This document shows positions 1 to 10,107 of a stretch of DNA of 64,000 bases, in pieces. The notes beneath the pieces are model-generated. The model saw only the letters and a list, made by a program, of their open reading frames with translations. It searched no databases and was not told where the DNA came from. The stretch covers positions 1 through 64,000 of the forward strand of contig JADKAV010000005.1 in the NCBI GenBank assembly GCA_016719135.1, read 5' to 3'. Origin of the DNA: Micrococcales bacterium (lineage in GTDB: Bacteria; Actinomycetota; Actinomycetes; S36-B12; UBA10799). The translations under genes and the position numbers were made by a program. Numbering within the stretch: position 1 is the first letter of the stretch; every line of letters starts with the position of its first letter.

Positions 1-2367
1 ATCGCGATGGGCAAGTGCGGAGCCCGGGAACTGAACTACATCTCCGACGTGGACGTCGTGTTCATCGCCGAACCCAGCTCGACCGAAGTCCCGCGTGACA
101 CCGCGATGCGCATCGGTGCGCAGATCGCCAGCAAGGTGATGCAGATCGCGAACGCCGCGACCTCCGAGGGGTCCATCTGGGAGGTGGATGCAGCGCTGCG
201 CCCCGAAGGCAAAGCAGGCGCATTGGTCCGCACCATCGATTCCTATGTGGCCTACTACACGAAGTGGGCCAAGACCTGGGAGTTCCAGGCCCTGCTCAAG
301 ATCCGGCCCGCCGCCGGGGACCTGAAACTGGGCGCACGCTACGTCGATGCGGTGTCGGATTTCGTCTGGTCTGCGGCTGCTCGAGAGAACTTCGTCGACG
401 ACGTCCAGGCCATGCGCCGGCGGGTGGAGGAGCACATTCCGGAGAAGCAAGCGGCCCGGGAGATCAAGCTCGGCCGCGGCGGATTGCGCGATGTGGAGTT
501 CGCCGTCCAGATCCTGCAATTGGTGCATGGCCGCAGTGACGTCACATTGCGCTCGCCGACCACCCTGACGGCGCTGGAGGCGTTGGCGACCTGGGGTTAT
601 GTGGGCAGGGAGGACGCGTCCGGGATGGGGTCGGCCTATCGGTTCCTGCGCATCCTGGAGCACCGCGTCCAGCTGCGGCAGATGCGCCGCACCCATCTGC
701 TGCCGGACCGGGACGCTGAACTGCGTGTCATCGCCCGCTCGATGGGCATCCGCACCAACCCCGCCCAGGAACTCGAGAACGCTTTCGGCAAACAGGTGCG
801 CCACGTCAGACGCCTGCACGAGAAGCTCTTCTACCGTCCCTTGCTGCACGCCGTGGCCAGGCTCGACTCGGGTGAGGCCCGACTCACCCCCGAGGCGGCC
901 GAACAACGACTGTGGGCGCTCGGCTACCACGACCCGAAGGGCGCGTTGCGGCACCTGGAGTCGCTCACGAACGGCGTCAGTCGCAGGGCGGCGATCCAGC
1001 GAACGCTGCTGCCGGTGATGCTCGGATGGTTCGCGGACTGTCCGGATCCCGACTCCGGGCTCGCGGGGTTCCGGCGGGTGTCCGAGGCCCTGGGCTCGAC
1101 GCCCTGGTATCTGCGGCTGCTGCGCGATGAGTCGCAGACCGCCGAACACATGGCTCATCTGCTGGCCACGTCACCGTTCGCCACGGATCTGCTGCTGCGA
1201 GCCCCCGATGCGGTGCAGATGCTGGCCGACGACGAACAGTTGCGGCCCCGACCGGCCGCCGATATCGCCGCCGAGGCGCTCACTGCCGGTCTGCGACAGG
1301 CCGACCCGGAGTCGGCCATCGCTGCCATCCGGGCCACCCGTCGGCGCGAACTTTTCCGCATCTCGGCGGCCGACTGTCTGGGCCTTCTGTCCATCGACGA
1401 GGTGGGCCAGGCGCTGTCGCACATCGCGGATGCGACGATCCAGGCGGCTCTGGCTGTCGCCACGCAGGTCGTGCGTGTCCACGAAAGGCCGGCCGAGGAC
1501 CTGGTCGAGTTCGTCATCATCGGCATGGGCCGATACGGCGGGGAGGAACTCGGATACGGATCGGACGCGGACGTGATGTTCGTGTACCGGGGCCGTGAGG
1601 GCATCGATGACAAGGCGGCGTCGGATGCGGCGCTCGGCGTGGCCAACGAATTGAGCCGCCTGCTCGCGCTGCCCAGCGCTGACCCGCCGATCGACATGGA
1701 CGCCGACCTGCGCCCGGAGGGACGCAACGGCCCGGTGGCTCGTTCGCTGGCGTCCTACCAGGCCTACTACCGGCGGTGGTCGGCGTCCTGGGAGGCGCAA
1801 GCGCTCCTGCGTGCGCGGCCGGTCGCGGGGTCGCCGGCCCTGCAGGATGCGTTCATCGAGGTGATCGATCCGATCCGCTACCCCCGGCGCGGTGTCCCGC
1901 AGGCGGACCTCGTGGAGATGCGGCGGCTGAAGGCGCGGATGGAAGCCGAACGGATGCCACGCGGCGCCGACCCGGCACTACACGTGAAACTGGGACGCGG
2001 CGGACTGTCGGACGTCGAATGGGTGGCTCAACTCCTGCAATTGCAGCACGGCCACGAGATCCCTGAACTGCGAACGACGCAGACCGTTTCGGTGTTGGAG
2101 CACGCCGCTTCCATCGGTTTGATCGGCGAGCAGGACTGTCAGCGATTGGTGGAAGCCTGGCGACTGGCCTCCTCAATCCGCGACGCAGTCATGCTCAGTT
2201 CCGGGCGGGCGGGGGACTCGGTCCCGACCGACGCCCGCATGCTGGCGCGTGTGGCATACCTTCTTCACTACCCGCCGGACGACCGCGGTGCGATGTCCGA
2301 GGACTACCGCCGGACCTCGCGGCGCGCCAGGAACGTGATGGAGAGACTTTTCTACGGCCTGGATTGA
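1..2367 (+). CDS. glnE: Bifunctional glutamine synthetase adenylyltransferase/adenylyl-removing enzyme (5' partial)
   Basis: GlnE attaches AMP to, and removes it from, a tyrosine of glutamine synthetase, tuning nitrogen assimilation. The frame is open from the first base, so the N-terminus lies outside the window; 788 residues of an enzyme usually near 1,000 remain. Both nucleotidyltransferase halves are visible: a first metal-binding DVD (residues 16-18 of the visible part) and a second in GYGSDADVMF (Asp522 and Asp524). Each is followed by the helical stretch containing KLGRGGLRDVE or KLGRGGLSDVE that typifies the family. The probable target, glnA, lies about 12 kb away and keeps the modifiable tyrosine. 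Identification is secure; only the missing start is unresolved. Confidence 0.97.
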   Translation: MAMGKCGARELNYISDVDVVFIAEPSSTEVPRDTAMRIGAQIASKVMQIANAATSEGSIWEVDAALRPEGKAGALVRTIDSYVAYYTKWAKTWEFQALLKIRPAAGDLKLGARYVDAVSDFVWSAAARENFVDDVQAMRRRVEEHIPEKQAAREIKLGRGGLRDVEFAVQILQLVHGRSDVTLRSPTTLTALEALATWGYVGREDASGMGSAYRFLRILEHRVQLRQMRRTHLLPDRDAELRVIARSMGIRTNPAQELENAFGKQVRHVRRLHEKLFYRPLLHAVARLDSGEARLTPEAAEQRLWALGYHDPKGALRHLESLTNGVSRRAAIQRTLLPVMLGWFADCPDPDSGLAGFRRVSEALGSTPWYLRLLRDESQTAEHMAHLLATSPFATDLLLRAPDAVQMLADDEQLRPRPAADIAAEALTAGLRQADPESAIAAIRATRRRELFRISAADCLGLLSIDEVGQALSHIADATIQAALAVATQVVRVHERPAEDLVEFVIIGMGRYGGEELGYGSDADVMFVYRGREGIDDKAASDAALGVANELSRLLALPSADPPIDMDADLRPEGRNGPVARSLASYQAYYRRWSASWEAQALLRARPVAGSPALQDAFIEVIDPIRYPRRGVPQADLVEMRRLKARMEAERMPRGADPALHVKLGRGGLSDVEWVAQLLQLQHGHEIPELRTTQTVSVLEHAASIGLIGEQDCQRLVEAWRLASSIRDAVMLSSGRAGDSVPTDARMLARVAYLLHYPPDDRGAMSEDYRRTSRRARNVMERLFYGLD

Positions 2368-2461
2368 ACCGGCTGGAGCCGGAGGTCGACCGCGACCTGT
2401 CGCCATCGAGGGTGAACGCAGATCGCCTCATCGGCTGTGGCCTGAGTCAGCTGACGCAGGC

Positions 2462-2520
2462 GTGAGAGTCGGGTACGGGCGTTGGACAACGGTACGGACG
2501 TGGGTGCGCGGATCTCCAAC
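2462..2520. repeat. 19-bp converging intergenic repeat, copy 1 (degenerate)
   Basis: Three forward units (GTGAGA at 2462, GTTGGA at 2481, GTGGGT at 2500) are spaced exactly 19 bp apart and face one inverted unit (TCCAAC at 2515). The same architecture, better preserved, occurs at 35725-35833 and 52369-52475. It lies in the 294-bp gap downstream of glnE; I see nothing else in that gap. Confidence 0.6.
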
Positions 2521-2661
2521 GGCTGTGCGGGGTCGAGGCTGACGCACGTGCCAGGCCTCACGACTCCCGGTCTCCCCTCCGCAGCGACGCCCGAGGCGAA
2601 AAACCAGATCCTGGCGCAGAGCACTGCCCGTCCAGCGCGTCTGGGGGTACATTGTTCGACC

Positions 2662-4158
2662 ATGCACACAGTCGACTTTCCTACGGGCGCAGACGGATCA
2701 CGTAGCACAACGGCCACCGCCCGGGCGGTCATAGCCGACGCCCTGCGGTCGGTCGATCCCGCGGCCGCACGCAGGGTCGAAGCCATCAAGGACTGGCGTT
2801 CGGACTATCTGCCGGCGATTCGCGAACTGGTGGCCGTGGCCGCGGCCAACCCGACTGCCGCGGTCGACGTCTCGCGCGAGGGTCTTCGGTCGCTGCACGA
2901 ACGTTTCGTGTGGGCCGGCGATGGGGAGGACGAGCCGCTGTTGGGCGGGTTGGCCGCCAGCGAGCACGAGGGGATGGACACCTTCGAGGTGATTGGTCGC
3001 GGCGAACGGCGCAGCGACTTCTCCGTGCCCTATCAGGGCAAGCGACTGGCAGGCGGAGACCTGCACCGGCAACTCGACGACTGGGTGGCACGCGGGATCG
3101 CCGAACCCACCTTCGCCGATGCCGTGCGGGCCGTGATGGCCAACCCCGAATGGCTCGATGCCAGGGACCTGCAGATCGTGGTGATCGGCGCCGGGTCCGA
3201 GATGGGCCCCCTGCGGCAACTGCTGGACTGGGGTGCGAACGTCCACGCCGTCGATCTACCCAATTCCGCAACGTGGGAGCGGGTGATGGCCACAGGCAAG
3301 GATTCGGCGGGACGGTTGGCGGTCCCCGTGCCGCGGGGGTCCGCCTACCTCGACAGCGCGCCCGACTCGCGGATCGCGCAACTGGCCGGGCTGGATGTCC
3401 TGAGTCAGACCGACGCCCTGCTGAGCTGGTTGCGTGAGATCGACGGTGGGTTCACCCTCGGCAACTACCTCTATGCCGACGGCGGCGCCCACGTGCGGCT
3501 GTCGATGGCGATCGACGCCATCGGGTTGTTGTTGTCCGAAGAGCGCGAGGACGTGTCGCTGGCGTACTTGGCAACACCTACGGATGTGTTTGCGGTGCCC
3601 GAGGATGCTGTGGCCATGGCCCGGCAGAAGTGGCAGCAGCGACGCACCCGTCGGCTTCTGCAAGCACCCCTGCACTTGGCGAACCTGTTCGAGCCGGCCT
3701 ATCGGGACACGGTGATCGACGACAGCGGCCGGGAGGTGGGGATTGCCGACTGCTTGGTCCCTCAACAGGGCCCGAACTACGCGCTGGCCAAACGTCTGCA
3801 GCGGTGGCGGGCCATCGTGGCCCGTGACGGGGGCCAGCTCGTGTCGCTCAACGTGGCGCCAGCGACCCGGACCCGGTCGGTGGTGAAGAATCGGGCGCTC
3901 GCTGCAGCCTACGCCGGCGCCGGTCAGTTCGGGATCGAGGTATTCGCGCCGTCCACGGCCAACACCTTGATGGCCGCGCTGCTGGTCCGCGACCTGCGGG
4001 ATCCACAGTCAGCGTCGAACCCGGCAGCGGCGCTGCACAACCCGATGGATCTATTCGCCGACGCGGCCAACCACGGCGGCATCTGGCGCGCTGCCTACGA
4101 GCCGCGTTCGGTCCTCTCGTTGGCGGCAGTGCTGGGCTTGTTCGTCCGCAACGCCTGA
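2662..4158 (+). CDS. Conserved protein of unknown function with Rossmann-like core
   Basis: A 498-residue protein I cannot assign to a characterised family. A glycine-rich VVIGAGSEMG motif near residues 173-182, followed by a beta strand ending in VDLPN, looks like a dinucleotide- or SAM-binding Rossmann fold. The region before it (FEVIGRGERRSDFSVPYQGKR) is polar and could be catalytic. No signal peptide or membrane segment is seen. The frame is open back to 2482, but those upstream 60 codons run through the 19-bp intergenic repeat and look non-coding, so I chose the ATG at 2662. A copper ATPase gene follows 49 bp downstream on the same strand, which need not mean a functional link. Confidence 0.75.
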   Translation: MHTVDFPTGADGSRSTTATARAVIADALRSVDPAAARRVEAIKDWRSDYLPAIRELVAVAAANPTAAVDVSREGLRSLHERFVWAGDGEDEPLLGGLAASEHEGMDTFEVIGRGERRSDFSVPYQGKRLAGGDLHRQLDDWVARGIAEPTFADAVRAVMANPEWLDARDLQIVVIGAGSEMGPLRQLLDWGANVHAVDLPNSATWERVMATGKDSAGRLAVPVPRGSAYLDSAPDSRIAQLAGLDVLSQTDALLSWLREIDGGFTLGNYLYADGGAHVRLSMAIDAIGLLLSEEREDVSLAYLATPTDVFAVPEDAVAMARQKWQQRRTRRLLQAPLHLANLFEPAYRDTVIDDSGREVGIADCLVPQQGPNYALAKRLQRWRAIVARDGGQLVSLNVAPATRTRSVVKNRALAAAYAGAGQFGIEVFAPSTANTLMAALLVRDLRDPQSASNPAAALHNPMDLFADAANHGGIWRAAYEPRSVLSLAAVLGLFVRNA

Positions 4159-4207
4159 TCGACGTCCGGCGGGAATGGCCGCCCCCCATCAGTGCGTTGG
4201 AATCTGC

Positions 4208-6295
4208 GTGAGCACCAGCGTGGATCTCGACCTCGAAGGCATGACCTGTGCGTCGTGTGCGGCGCGCATCGAGAAGAAACTGAACGCACTTCCTGGTGTG
4301 GAGGCCAACGTCAACTTCGCCACCCATTCGGTGCGTCTGGATCTTCCGAGAGGTGTGAGCGTCGAGGACTGTGTGGCTGCCGTGGAGAAGGCTGGCTACG
4401 GCGCTGTGGAGCACCAAGCCGAGACCGAGCATCAGCACGACGATCCGACGTTGTTGCGACGTTTGATTGTCGCCGCAGTTCTGGCGATCCCCGTCATCGT
4501 GCTGTCCATGGCGATGCCGATGCCGCACTCGGCAGCCTTGATGTGGACCATCGCCGCGCTCTCCACCCCCGTGGTGGTGTGGTCGGCGTGGCCGTTCCAC
4601 CGAGCCGCGTTCAACGCTGCCCGGCATGGCAGCACGACCATGGACACCCTGGTCAGTCTGGGAGTCCTCGCCGCGTTCACCTGGTCGGTCGTCGCGTTGT
4701 TCACCGGGGGGCACATCTACTTCGAGGTTGCTGTCACCGTCACGACCTTCCTGCTGGCCGGGCGTTACGCCGAGGCCCGGGCCAAGAAGCGCGCAGGTGA
4801 GGCGGTCACCGCGTTGCTGAAGCTCGGTGCAAAAGAAGCCACCGTTCTGCGCGATGGCCAGGAGGTGTCCATCCCGATCGGGCAGTTGGTCGTCGGTGAC
4901 GAGTTCGTCGTCAGGCCCGGTGAGCGCATCGCGACCGATGCGGTCGTCGTCGCCGGTGACTCCTCGGTCGACAACGCCCTGATCACCGGTGAGTCGGTGC
5001 CTGTCGAAGTGGGACCGGGCGACCGGGTGATCGGGGCAGCGGTCAATCAGACCGGCCGCTTGATCGCCCGCGCCGAGCGGGTCGGCAAGGACACCGAGCT
5101 CGCCCAGATCGCCGCAGCCGTCGAGAGCGCCCAGACCGGCAAGGCTCCGGTGCAGCGACTGGCCGACCGGGTGTCGTCGGTGTTCGTGCCGGTGGTGCTG
5201 ATCCTGTCGGTCCTGACCGCAACGGGCTGGCTTCTTTCAGGGGCCGGATGGACTGACGCCTTCACAGCGGCGGTCGCGGTGCTGATCATCGCCTGCCCGT
5301 GCGCTTTGGGTCTGGCCACGCCCACCGCCATCCTGGTGGGAACCGGCAAAGGTGCGCAGATGGGGGTACTAATCTCGGGCCCGGAGATCCTCGAGCGCAC
5401 CCGGGCAATCGACACCGTCGTGCTGGACAAGACCGGAACCCTGACCCAAGGAGCGATCGAGGTCACCGTCGTGTCCGACGACCCGCGCTGTGATCGTCTC
5501 GTCGGAACGCTGGAGTCCGCCAGCGAACACCCGATCGGTCGAGCGATCGCCAACGCTCTGCCCGAGCGGGGACATCTCGAGGACTTCCGTGCCGTCCCCG
5601 GCAGAGGGGTAACCGGCACGGTGGACGGCGTACCCGTGGTCGCCGGCACCCCCCGGTGGTTGCGTGAGCTCGGCTTCGAAGTGGCCAACACCGACGCGGC
5701 TGTTCTCGCGGCATGGGACGCAGAGGTACGGGCGCAGATCCTGGTCAGCGACACCATCCGGCCCACCAGCGCCCGGGCGGTGGAACAGCTGCACGAGATC
5801 GGTCTGCGCACAGTGCTGCTGACCGGGGACACCCGTCACGCTGCGGAGCAGGTCGCTGAGCAGGTCGGGATCGAGGAGGTCATCTCCGATGTGAAACCGC
5901 TGGACAAACAAGCGGCGGTCATGGACCTTCAGGCCGGCGGCGCCCGGGTGGCGATGGTCGGCGACGGGGTCAACGACGCCGCTGCTTTGGCGCAGGCCGA
6001 TCTCGGGATCGCGATGGGTGCCGGCGCGGACGTGGCGATCGCGGCCAGTGACATCACACTCGTGCGCGGAGATCCGGTGGCCATCGTGGACGCGATCCGC
6101 TTGAGCCGGCGCACCTTGCGCACGATCAAACAGAACCTCTTCTGGGCGTTCGCCTACAACAGTGCGGCGATTCCGTTGGCGATGGCAGGGCTGCTGACGC
6201 CAATGGTGGCCGGCGCGGCCATGGCCTTCTCGTCGGTCTTCGTCGTACTCAACAGTCTGCGTCTGCGGCGGTTCCGCAGCCGGCAAGATCACTGA
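4208..6295 (+). CDS. copA: Heavy-metal (copper-type) translocating P1B ATPase
   Basis: A membrane pump that exports soft metal ions, most likely Cu(I), using ATP. One N-terminal heavy-metal-associated domain carries GMTCASC (Cys14 and Cys17). Then follow membrane helices, an actuator domain with TGES, the transmembrane CPC metal site (residues 363-365, in ACPCALGLATPT), the phosphorylated Asp407 in DKTGTLT, an SEHPIG nucleotide-binding motif, and the hinge GDGVNDAAALAQAD. At 695 residues it has normal length. I chose the GTG at 4208, just before the metal domain; an ATG at 4175 would add 11 residues but has no properly spaced ribosome site. CPC favours Cu+ over Zn2+. No copper-responsive regulator or chaperone gene lies beside it. 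Confidence 0.93.
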   Translation: MSTSVDLDLEGMTCASCAARIEKKLNALPGVEANVNFATHSVRLDLPRGVSVEDCVAAVEKAGYGAVEHQAETEHQHDDPTLLRRLIVAAVLAIPVIVLSMAMPMPHSAALMWTIAALSTPVVVWSAWPFHRAAFNAARHGSTTMDTLVSLGVLAAFTWSVVALFTGGHIYFEVAVTVTTFLLAGRYAEARAKKRAGEAVTALLKLGAKEATVLRDGQEVSIPIGQLVVGDEFVVRPGERIATDAVVVAGDSSVDNALITGESVPVEVGPGDRVIGAAVNQTGRLIARAERVGKDTELAQIAAAVESAQTGKAPVQRLADRVSSVFVPVVLILSVLTATGWLLSGAGWTDAFTAAVAVLIIACPCALGLATPTAILVGTGKGAQMGVLISGPEILERTRAIDTVVLDKTGTLTQGAIEVTVVSDDPRCDRLVGTLESASEHPIGRAIANALPERGHLEDFRAVPGRGVTGTVDGVPVVAGTPRWLRELGFEVANTDAAVLAAWDAEVRAQILVSDTIRPTSARAVEQLHEIGLRTVLLTGDTRHAAEQVAEQVGIEEVISDVKPLDKQAAVMDLQAGGARVAMVGDGVNDAAALAQADLGIAMGAGADVAIAASDITLVRGDPVAIVDAIRLSRRTLRTIKQNLFWAFAYNSAAIPLAMAGLLTPMVAGAAMAFSSVFVVLNSLRLRRFRSRQDH

Positions 6296-6366
6296 GCGTA
6301 GCTGCGCCCCGTACGCAGAACCGCACTGCGTCGAAGGCCGGCTGCGCCGTTGGTTACCCTCGATGG

Positions 6367-6558
6367 ATGGGTAGGTCGATCCTCGTCTCTGTGCTTGTGG
6401 CAGTCGGGTGCGCCATCATCATCGCGGCTCTGGGTCGCCTGCTGGACAGCGCGACTCTTACCACCGTGGCCGTGGCCGCAGGTGCCGGCGCCGGGCTCGG
6501 GTACTTCATCACCACCCGCACGAACAAGCCAGACGGGGACCCCAAGCGCGGCAAGTAG
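6367..6558 (+). CDS. Small membrane protein
   Basis: A 63-residue protein with two hydrophobic segments (about residues 4-22 and 30-47) joined by a short polar loop, and a charged tail ending KPDGDPKRGK. Composition and wobble-GC look coding. I recognise no family. It sits between the copper ATPase and the RCC1-repeat gene on the same strand, 39 bp before the latter, and may be co-transcribed with either. Confidence 0.5.
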   Translation: MGRSILVSVLVAVGCAIIIAALGRLLDSATLTTVAVAAGAGAGLGYFITTRTNKPDGDPKRGK

Positions 6559-6597
6559 GCCCGACAAGCCATTACCGTGACCAAGTGAGGTGATCCG

Positions 6598-8406
6598 GTG
6601 AACAGAGCAAGTGCGGTGACGGTGGCCGTCGCCATGGGCTTGACGCTGCTGGCCGGTGCCCCGTCGAATGCCACTTCATCGGCCTCGGCGCCGTCGATCA
6701 CGCCGCAATCGGTTGCCACGAAGAAGAAGCCGGAGCAGAAGTCCAAGAAGAAGGCTAAGAAGAAGAAAGCCAAGAAGCGCGGCACCTTGCGCGTCGTGGC
6801 GCAGGGGATTCCGCAGGGAGGCTCTGCGAAGATCACCGTTGCGGGGAAGCGTTATCGCAAGAAGCTCCCGGCAGCGGGCAAGCTGCGCAATCTCAAGCCC
6901 GGCAAGTACCGGGTCTGGGCCGCGCCGATCGTCGTGGACGGTGGCACATCCTCGGTTCCGGATCTGCCGGTCCGGGTGAAGGTGCGCAAGAGCAAATTGA
7001 CCTTACGGCTGCAATACACCTGGAACCCTCGCACCGACAGTTTTCCCCCCGGCCCGGCCGACGAGCTGAAGGTGAGTGGCCGCACCACGTCGTCGATCGA
7101 CTTGACCTGGGTGAACGGTTCGGCACCGGACTTGCAGGCAGTGGCCGTGCGCCGAAAGGCCGGCTCGGTTGCACCCGCGTCGCTGGATGAAGGCCGCGCA
7201 CTGTCGCTGGCCGGCTTTGCCACATCGATCACTGACACTGGCCTGCGCCCCCACACCACCTACAGCTACAGCGTGTTCATGGTCGACTTCTCGGGCAACG
7301 CAAGCAGACCGGTGAGTGTGGTCGCTCGCACGACCGCCGAAGCCGTGGCGGTCACCGCTGGTTTGGCGCACACCTGCGCTTTGGTGAAAGGCGACACTGT
7401 CAGCCCCGATCTGGCCGCGGCCGACCAGGGCCAGGCAGTCGAGTGCTGGGGGGACAACACTCACGGCCAACTCGGAAACGGCACGACGACCGACGCTTAG
7501 GCTCCATCCGGTGTCGATCTGACGGGAGCGGTGCAGGTGGTCGCCGGCGGTGAGCACACATGTGTGCGTCAGCGCACCGCTGGCGTCGTGTGCTGGGGAC
7601 GCAACGACGAGGGGCAAGCGGGGCAACCCGGGGCCAAGGATGTGCCGGCCCCCGCGACGGTGGAACTGCCCGCTGCGGTGGATTTGGCCGCGGGTGGGGG
7701 GCACACGTGCGCGGTGCTGAGCAACGGTTCGGTCCGTTGCTGGGGGGCCAACGACCGTGGGCAGCTGGGTGTCGCAGCGCCTACCCGTAGCGATGTCCCA
7801 ATCGTGGTGCCTGGCATCTCGAACGCGGTATCCGTCACCGCGGGCTACGCCCACACCTGCGCGGTTCTGAACAACGGGTCGGTGCGCTGTTGGGGCGCCA
7901 ACGACCATGGCCAGCTGGGCAACAACTCCACCGACGATGCCTCGGTTCCCGTCCGGCCACAGGTGGCTGATGTTGCCTCCCTGACGGCCGGGGTGTTCCA
8001 CACCTGTGCCCTGCTGGACGACAATTCCGTACAGTGCTGGGGCGGCAACGAGCACGGGCAACTCGGCGATGGTGGCTCCAGTGACGCGCTGATGCCCACT
8101 GAGGTGAGCATGCCCGCCGCGTCCATGGTGTCGGCCGGTGCCTACCACACCTGCGCGGTCACCGGCTCGAACGTGCGGTGCTGGGGTCGCAACCAGGGCG
8201 GCCGCCTCGGTGACGGTACGCAGATCGACCGGGGCACTCCCACCCGGATCGTGCTGAGCTCCACCCGGTCGGTGGCAGCCGGTGGATATCACAGTTGCGC
8301 GGTCAGCGGCGCCTCAGTGCAGTGCTGGGGTTCGAACAACCAGGGCCAACTCGGCATCGGCAGCCGGGTCGGTTCGTTGCGTCCGGTGCCGGTGCCAGAT
8401 CTCTGA
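6598..8406 (+). CDS. Secreted RCC1-repeat protein with fibronectin-III-like domain, interrupted by an in-frame TAG
   Basis: A GTG start preceded by GAGG opens a signal peptide (residues 1 to about 24), a lysine-rich segment (about 42-63), a beta-rich region, a fibronectin-III-like domain (about 155-250) and seven RCC1-type blade repeats, each of the form HTCA...CWG.N..GQLG. The frame is broken only by TAG at 7498-7500 (codon 301), inside the spacer after the first repeat; the same frame continues cleanly with GAVQVVAGGEHTC and six more repeats to TGA at 8406. The repeats suggest a beta-propeller for extracellular binding. Without readthrough or correction, only a one-repeat stub would be made. 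The paired cysteine in every repeat (HTC...CWG) suggests disulfides outside the cell. Confidence 0.8.
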
Positions 8407-8415
8407 GCACCGGCC

Positions 8416-10107
8416 TCAGGAAGCGCCCGACAGGAGAACTCGCAGCAACTCCGCGGTTGTTGTCTGGTGCCGGGTGGCAGCCTCGATCCCGGCCTCGAGC
8501 AGCGGCTTCCAGCCCTCCGGGGTGGCGGCTTTCGCCAGGACTTCCTCGTCCCCGCCGGAGGTGAGCGCCGCGCGCACCGCCTTTGTCACCGGCAGCACCT
8601 CGAAGACGCCCATCCGGCCGCGGTACCCGTGCGCTTCGCATCTTTCGCATCCCCTGCCGACGACCATGTTCGCCGCCTGAGCTTCGGTGAGGTGCAGGCG
8701 CTCGCGGGTTTCGGCGTCTGCGGGGTCGGGCGCCTTGCAGTAGGGACAGGGCTTGCGCACCAGACGTTGTGCGATGACCATGATCAGCGACGAGGCGATC
8801 AGGTACCGAGGCACACCCATGTCCACCAGTCGCATCACCGCCGAAGGTGCGTCGACGGTGTGCACGGTGGCCAGGACCAGGTGACCGGTCAACGCCGCCC
8901 GGATCGCCAATTCGGCGGTCACCTTGTCCCGGATCTCGCCGACCATGATGATGTCCGGGTCCTGCCGCAGGACCGAGCGCAGGCCGGCCGCGAACGTCAT
9001 CCCGGACTTCTCATCGATCTGTACCTGGCTGACTCCGGGTAGTTCGATCTCGACTGGCTCCTCCAGTGTGATGAGGTTCCGGTCGCCGGTCACGACCTCG
9101 TGGATGGCCGAGTACAGAGTGGTGGTCTTGCCCGAGCCGGTGGGGCCGGTGATGAGCACCAGACCCTGATTGCTGCGCAGCGCCTGATGCACGCGCGACA
9201 GCATGTCGTCGGGAATGCCCAGCGCCGTCAAGGCCGGCAGTTCCCCGATATCTGCCAGCAGCCGGATCACGAGAGTCTCTCCGTGCAACGTGGGCAGGGT
9301 CGACACTCGGATGTTGCGTCCCACACCGTCCAGGCGGATACGCGCTCGGCCGTCCTGTGGCACCCGCTTCTGGGCGATGTCCAGGTTGGCGATGATCTTG
9401 ATGCGTGAGGTGAGCGGTGCCTGACCGGAACGGGGCAGAGTCATCACCTTGCGCAGACCTCCGTCCACCCGCATCCGCACGCGCACCTCGTCGGCCATCG
9501 GCTCGATGTGGATGTCGCTGGCGCCCATCCGAATGGCGGTGCCGAGGATCTGGTGGACCGCGGCCACCGCGCCGGCGTCTCCTGCTCCCGTTTCCGAGTC
9601 GACCGGTACTGCCTTGCGGGAGTCGTCGAAACCCTCCAGGGCGTCGACCGCGTTCGCCTCGCTCCAGGTGGCCGCCAAACGCCGCCGGATCTGGCTTTCC
9701 GGGGCCACCACCACTTCCAGTTCGACGCCACGGTGCTTGCGGTGCAGATGCAAGCGGACGTCGTCGAGCCCGACCACGTCGACCGGGTCCGCGGCAGCTA
9801 CCCGCAACACGTTGTCCGACCGCGACAAGGGGACCACGAGGGCTTTCATGGCCACCACCTGGGGGATCGAGCGGGCGACGTCGGTGTCGATCTCCTCCTG
9901 CGACAGATCCACCGCACGCAGGCCGTGCGCCTGGGCCAGGGCGGCGGCCAGCGAGATCTCCGTCACGCGCTCCTCATCGAGCAGGATGCGACCCAATCGC
10001 CTTCGCCGTCGCGGCGGGTCCTGTGATTGCATCACCAGGCAGTGGCGTAAGTCCTCCTGCGTGATCGCCCCCCATGCGACCAGGATCTCTCCTACTCGCT
10101 GCCGCAT
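8416..10107 (-). CDS. PilB/GspE-family type IV pilus or type II secretion assembly ATPase
   Basis: A 563-residue hexameric secretion/pilus ATPase. The N-terminal domain (MshE/GspE-N-like, residues about 1-150) is followed by the ATPase core with Walker A GPTGSGKTTTL (about residue 320), an Asp-box/Walker B region DPDIIMVGEIRD (about 380) and a zinc-binding tetracysteine (CPYC near 452, CERC near 485) typical of PilB and GspE. The ATG has an AGGAG site five bases upstream. Such proteins power pilus extension or pseudopilus assembly at the inner face of the membrane. No pilin, prepilin peptidase, PilC or PilT gene is adjacent, so its partners must be elsewhere. Converges on the RCC1 gene with a 9-bp gap. 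Confidence 0.9.
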   Translation of the reverse strand: MRQRVGEILVAWGAITQEDLRHCLVMQSQDPPRRRRRLGRILLDEERVTEISLAAALAQAHGLRAVDLSQEEIDTDVARSIPQVVAMKALVVPLSRSDNVLRVAAADPVDVVGLDDVRLHLHRKHRGVELEVVVAPESQIRRRLAATWSEANAVDALEGFDDSRKAVPVDSETGAGDAGAVAAVHQILGTAIRMGASDIHIEPMADEVRVRMRVDGGLRKVMTLPRSGQAPLTSRIKIIANLDIAQKRVPQDGRARIRLDGVGRNIRVSTLPTLHGETLVIRLLADIGELPALTALGIPDDMLSRVHQALRSNQGLVLITGPTGSGKTTTLYSAIHEVVTGDRNLITLEEPVEIELPGVSQVQIDEKSGMTFAAGLRSVLRQDPDIIMVGEIRDKVTAELAIRAALTGHLVLATVHTVDAPSAVMRLVDMGVPRYLIASSLIMVIAQRLVRKPCPYCKAPDPADAETRERLHLTEAQAANMVVGRGCERCEAHGYRGRMGVFEVLPVTKAVRAALTSGGDEEVLAKAATPEGWKPLLEAGIEAATRHQTTTAELLRVLLSGAS

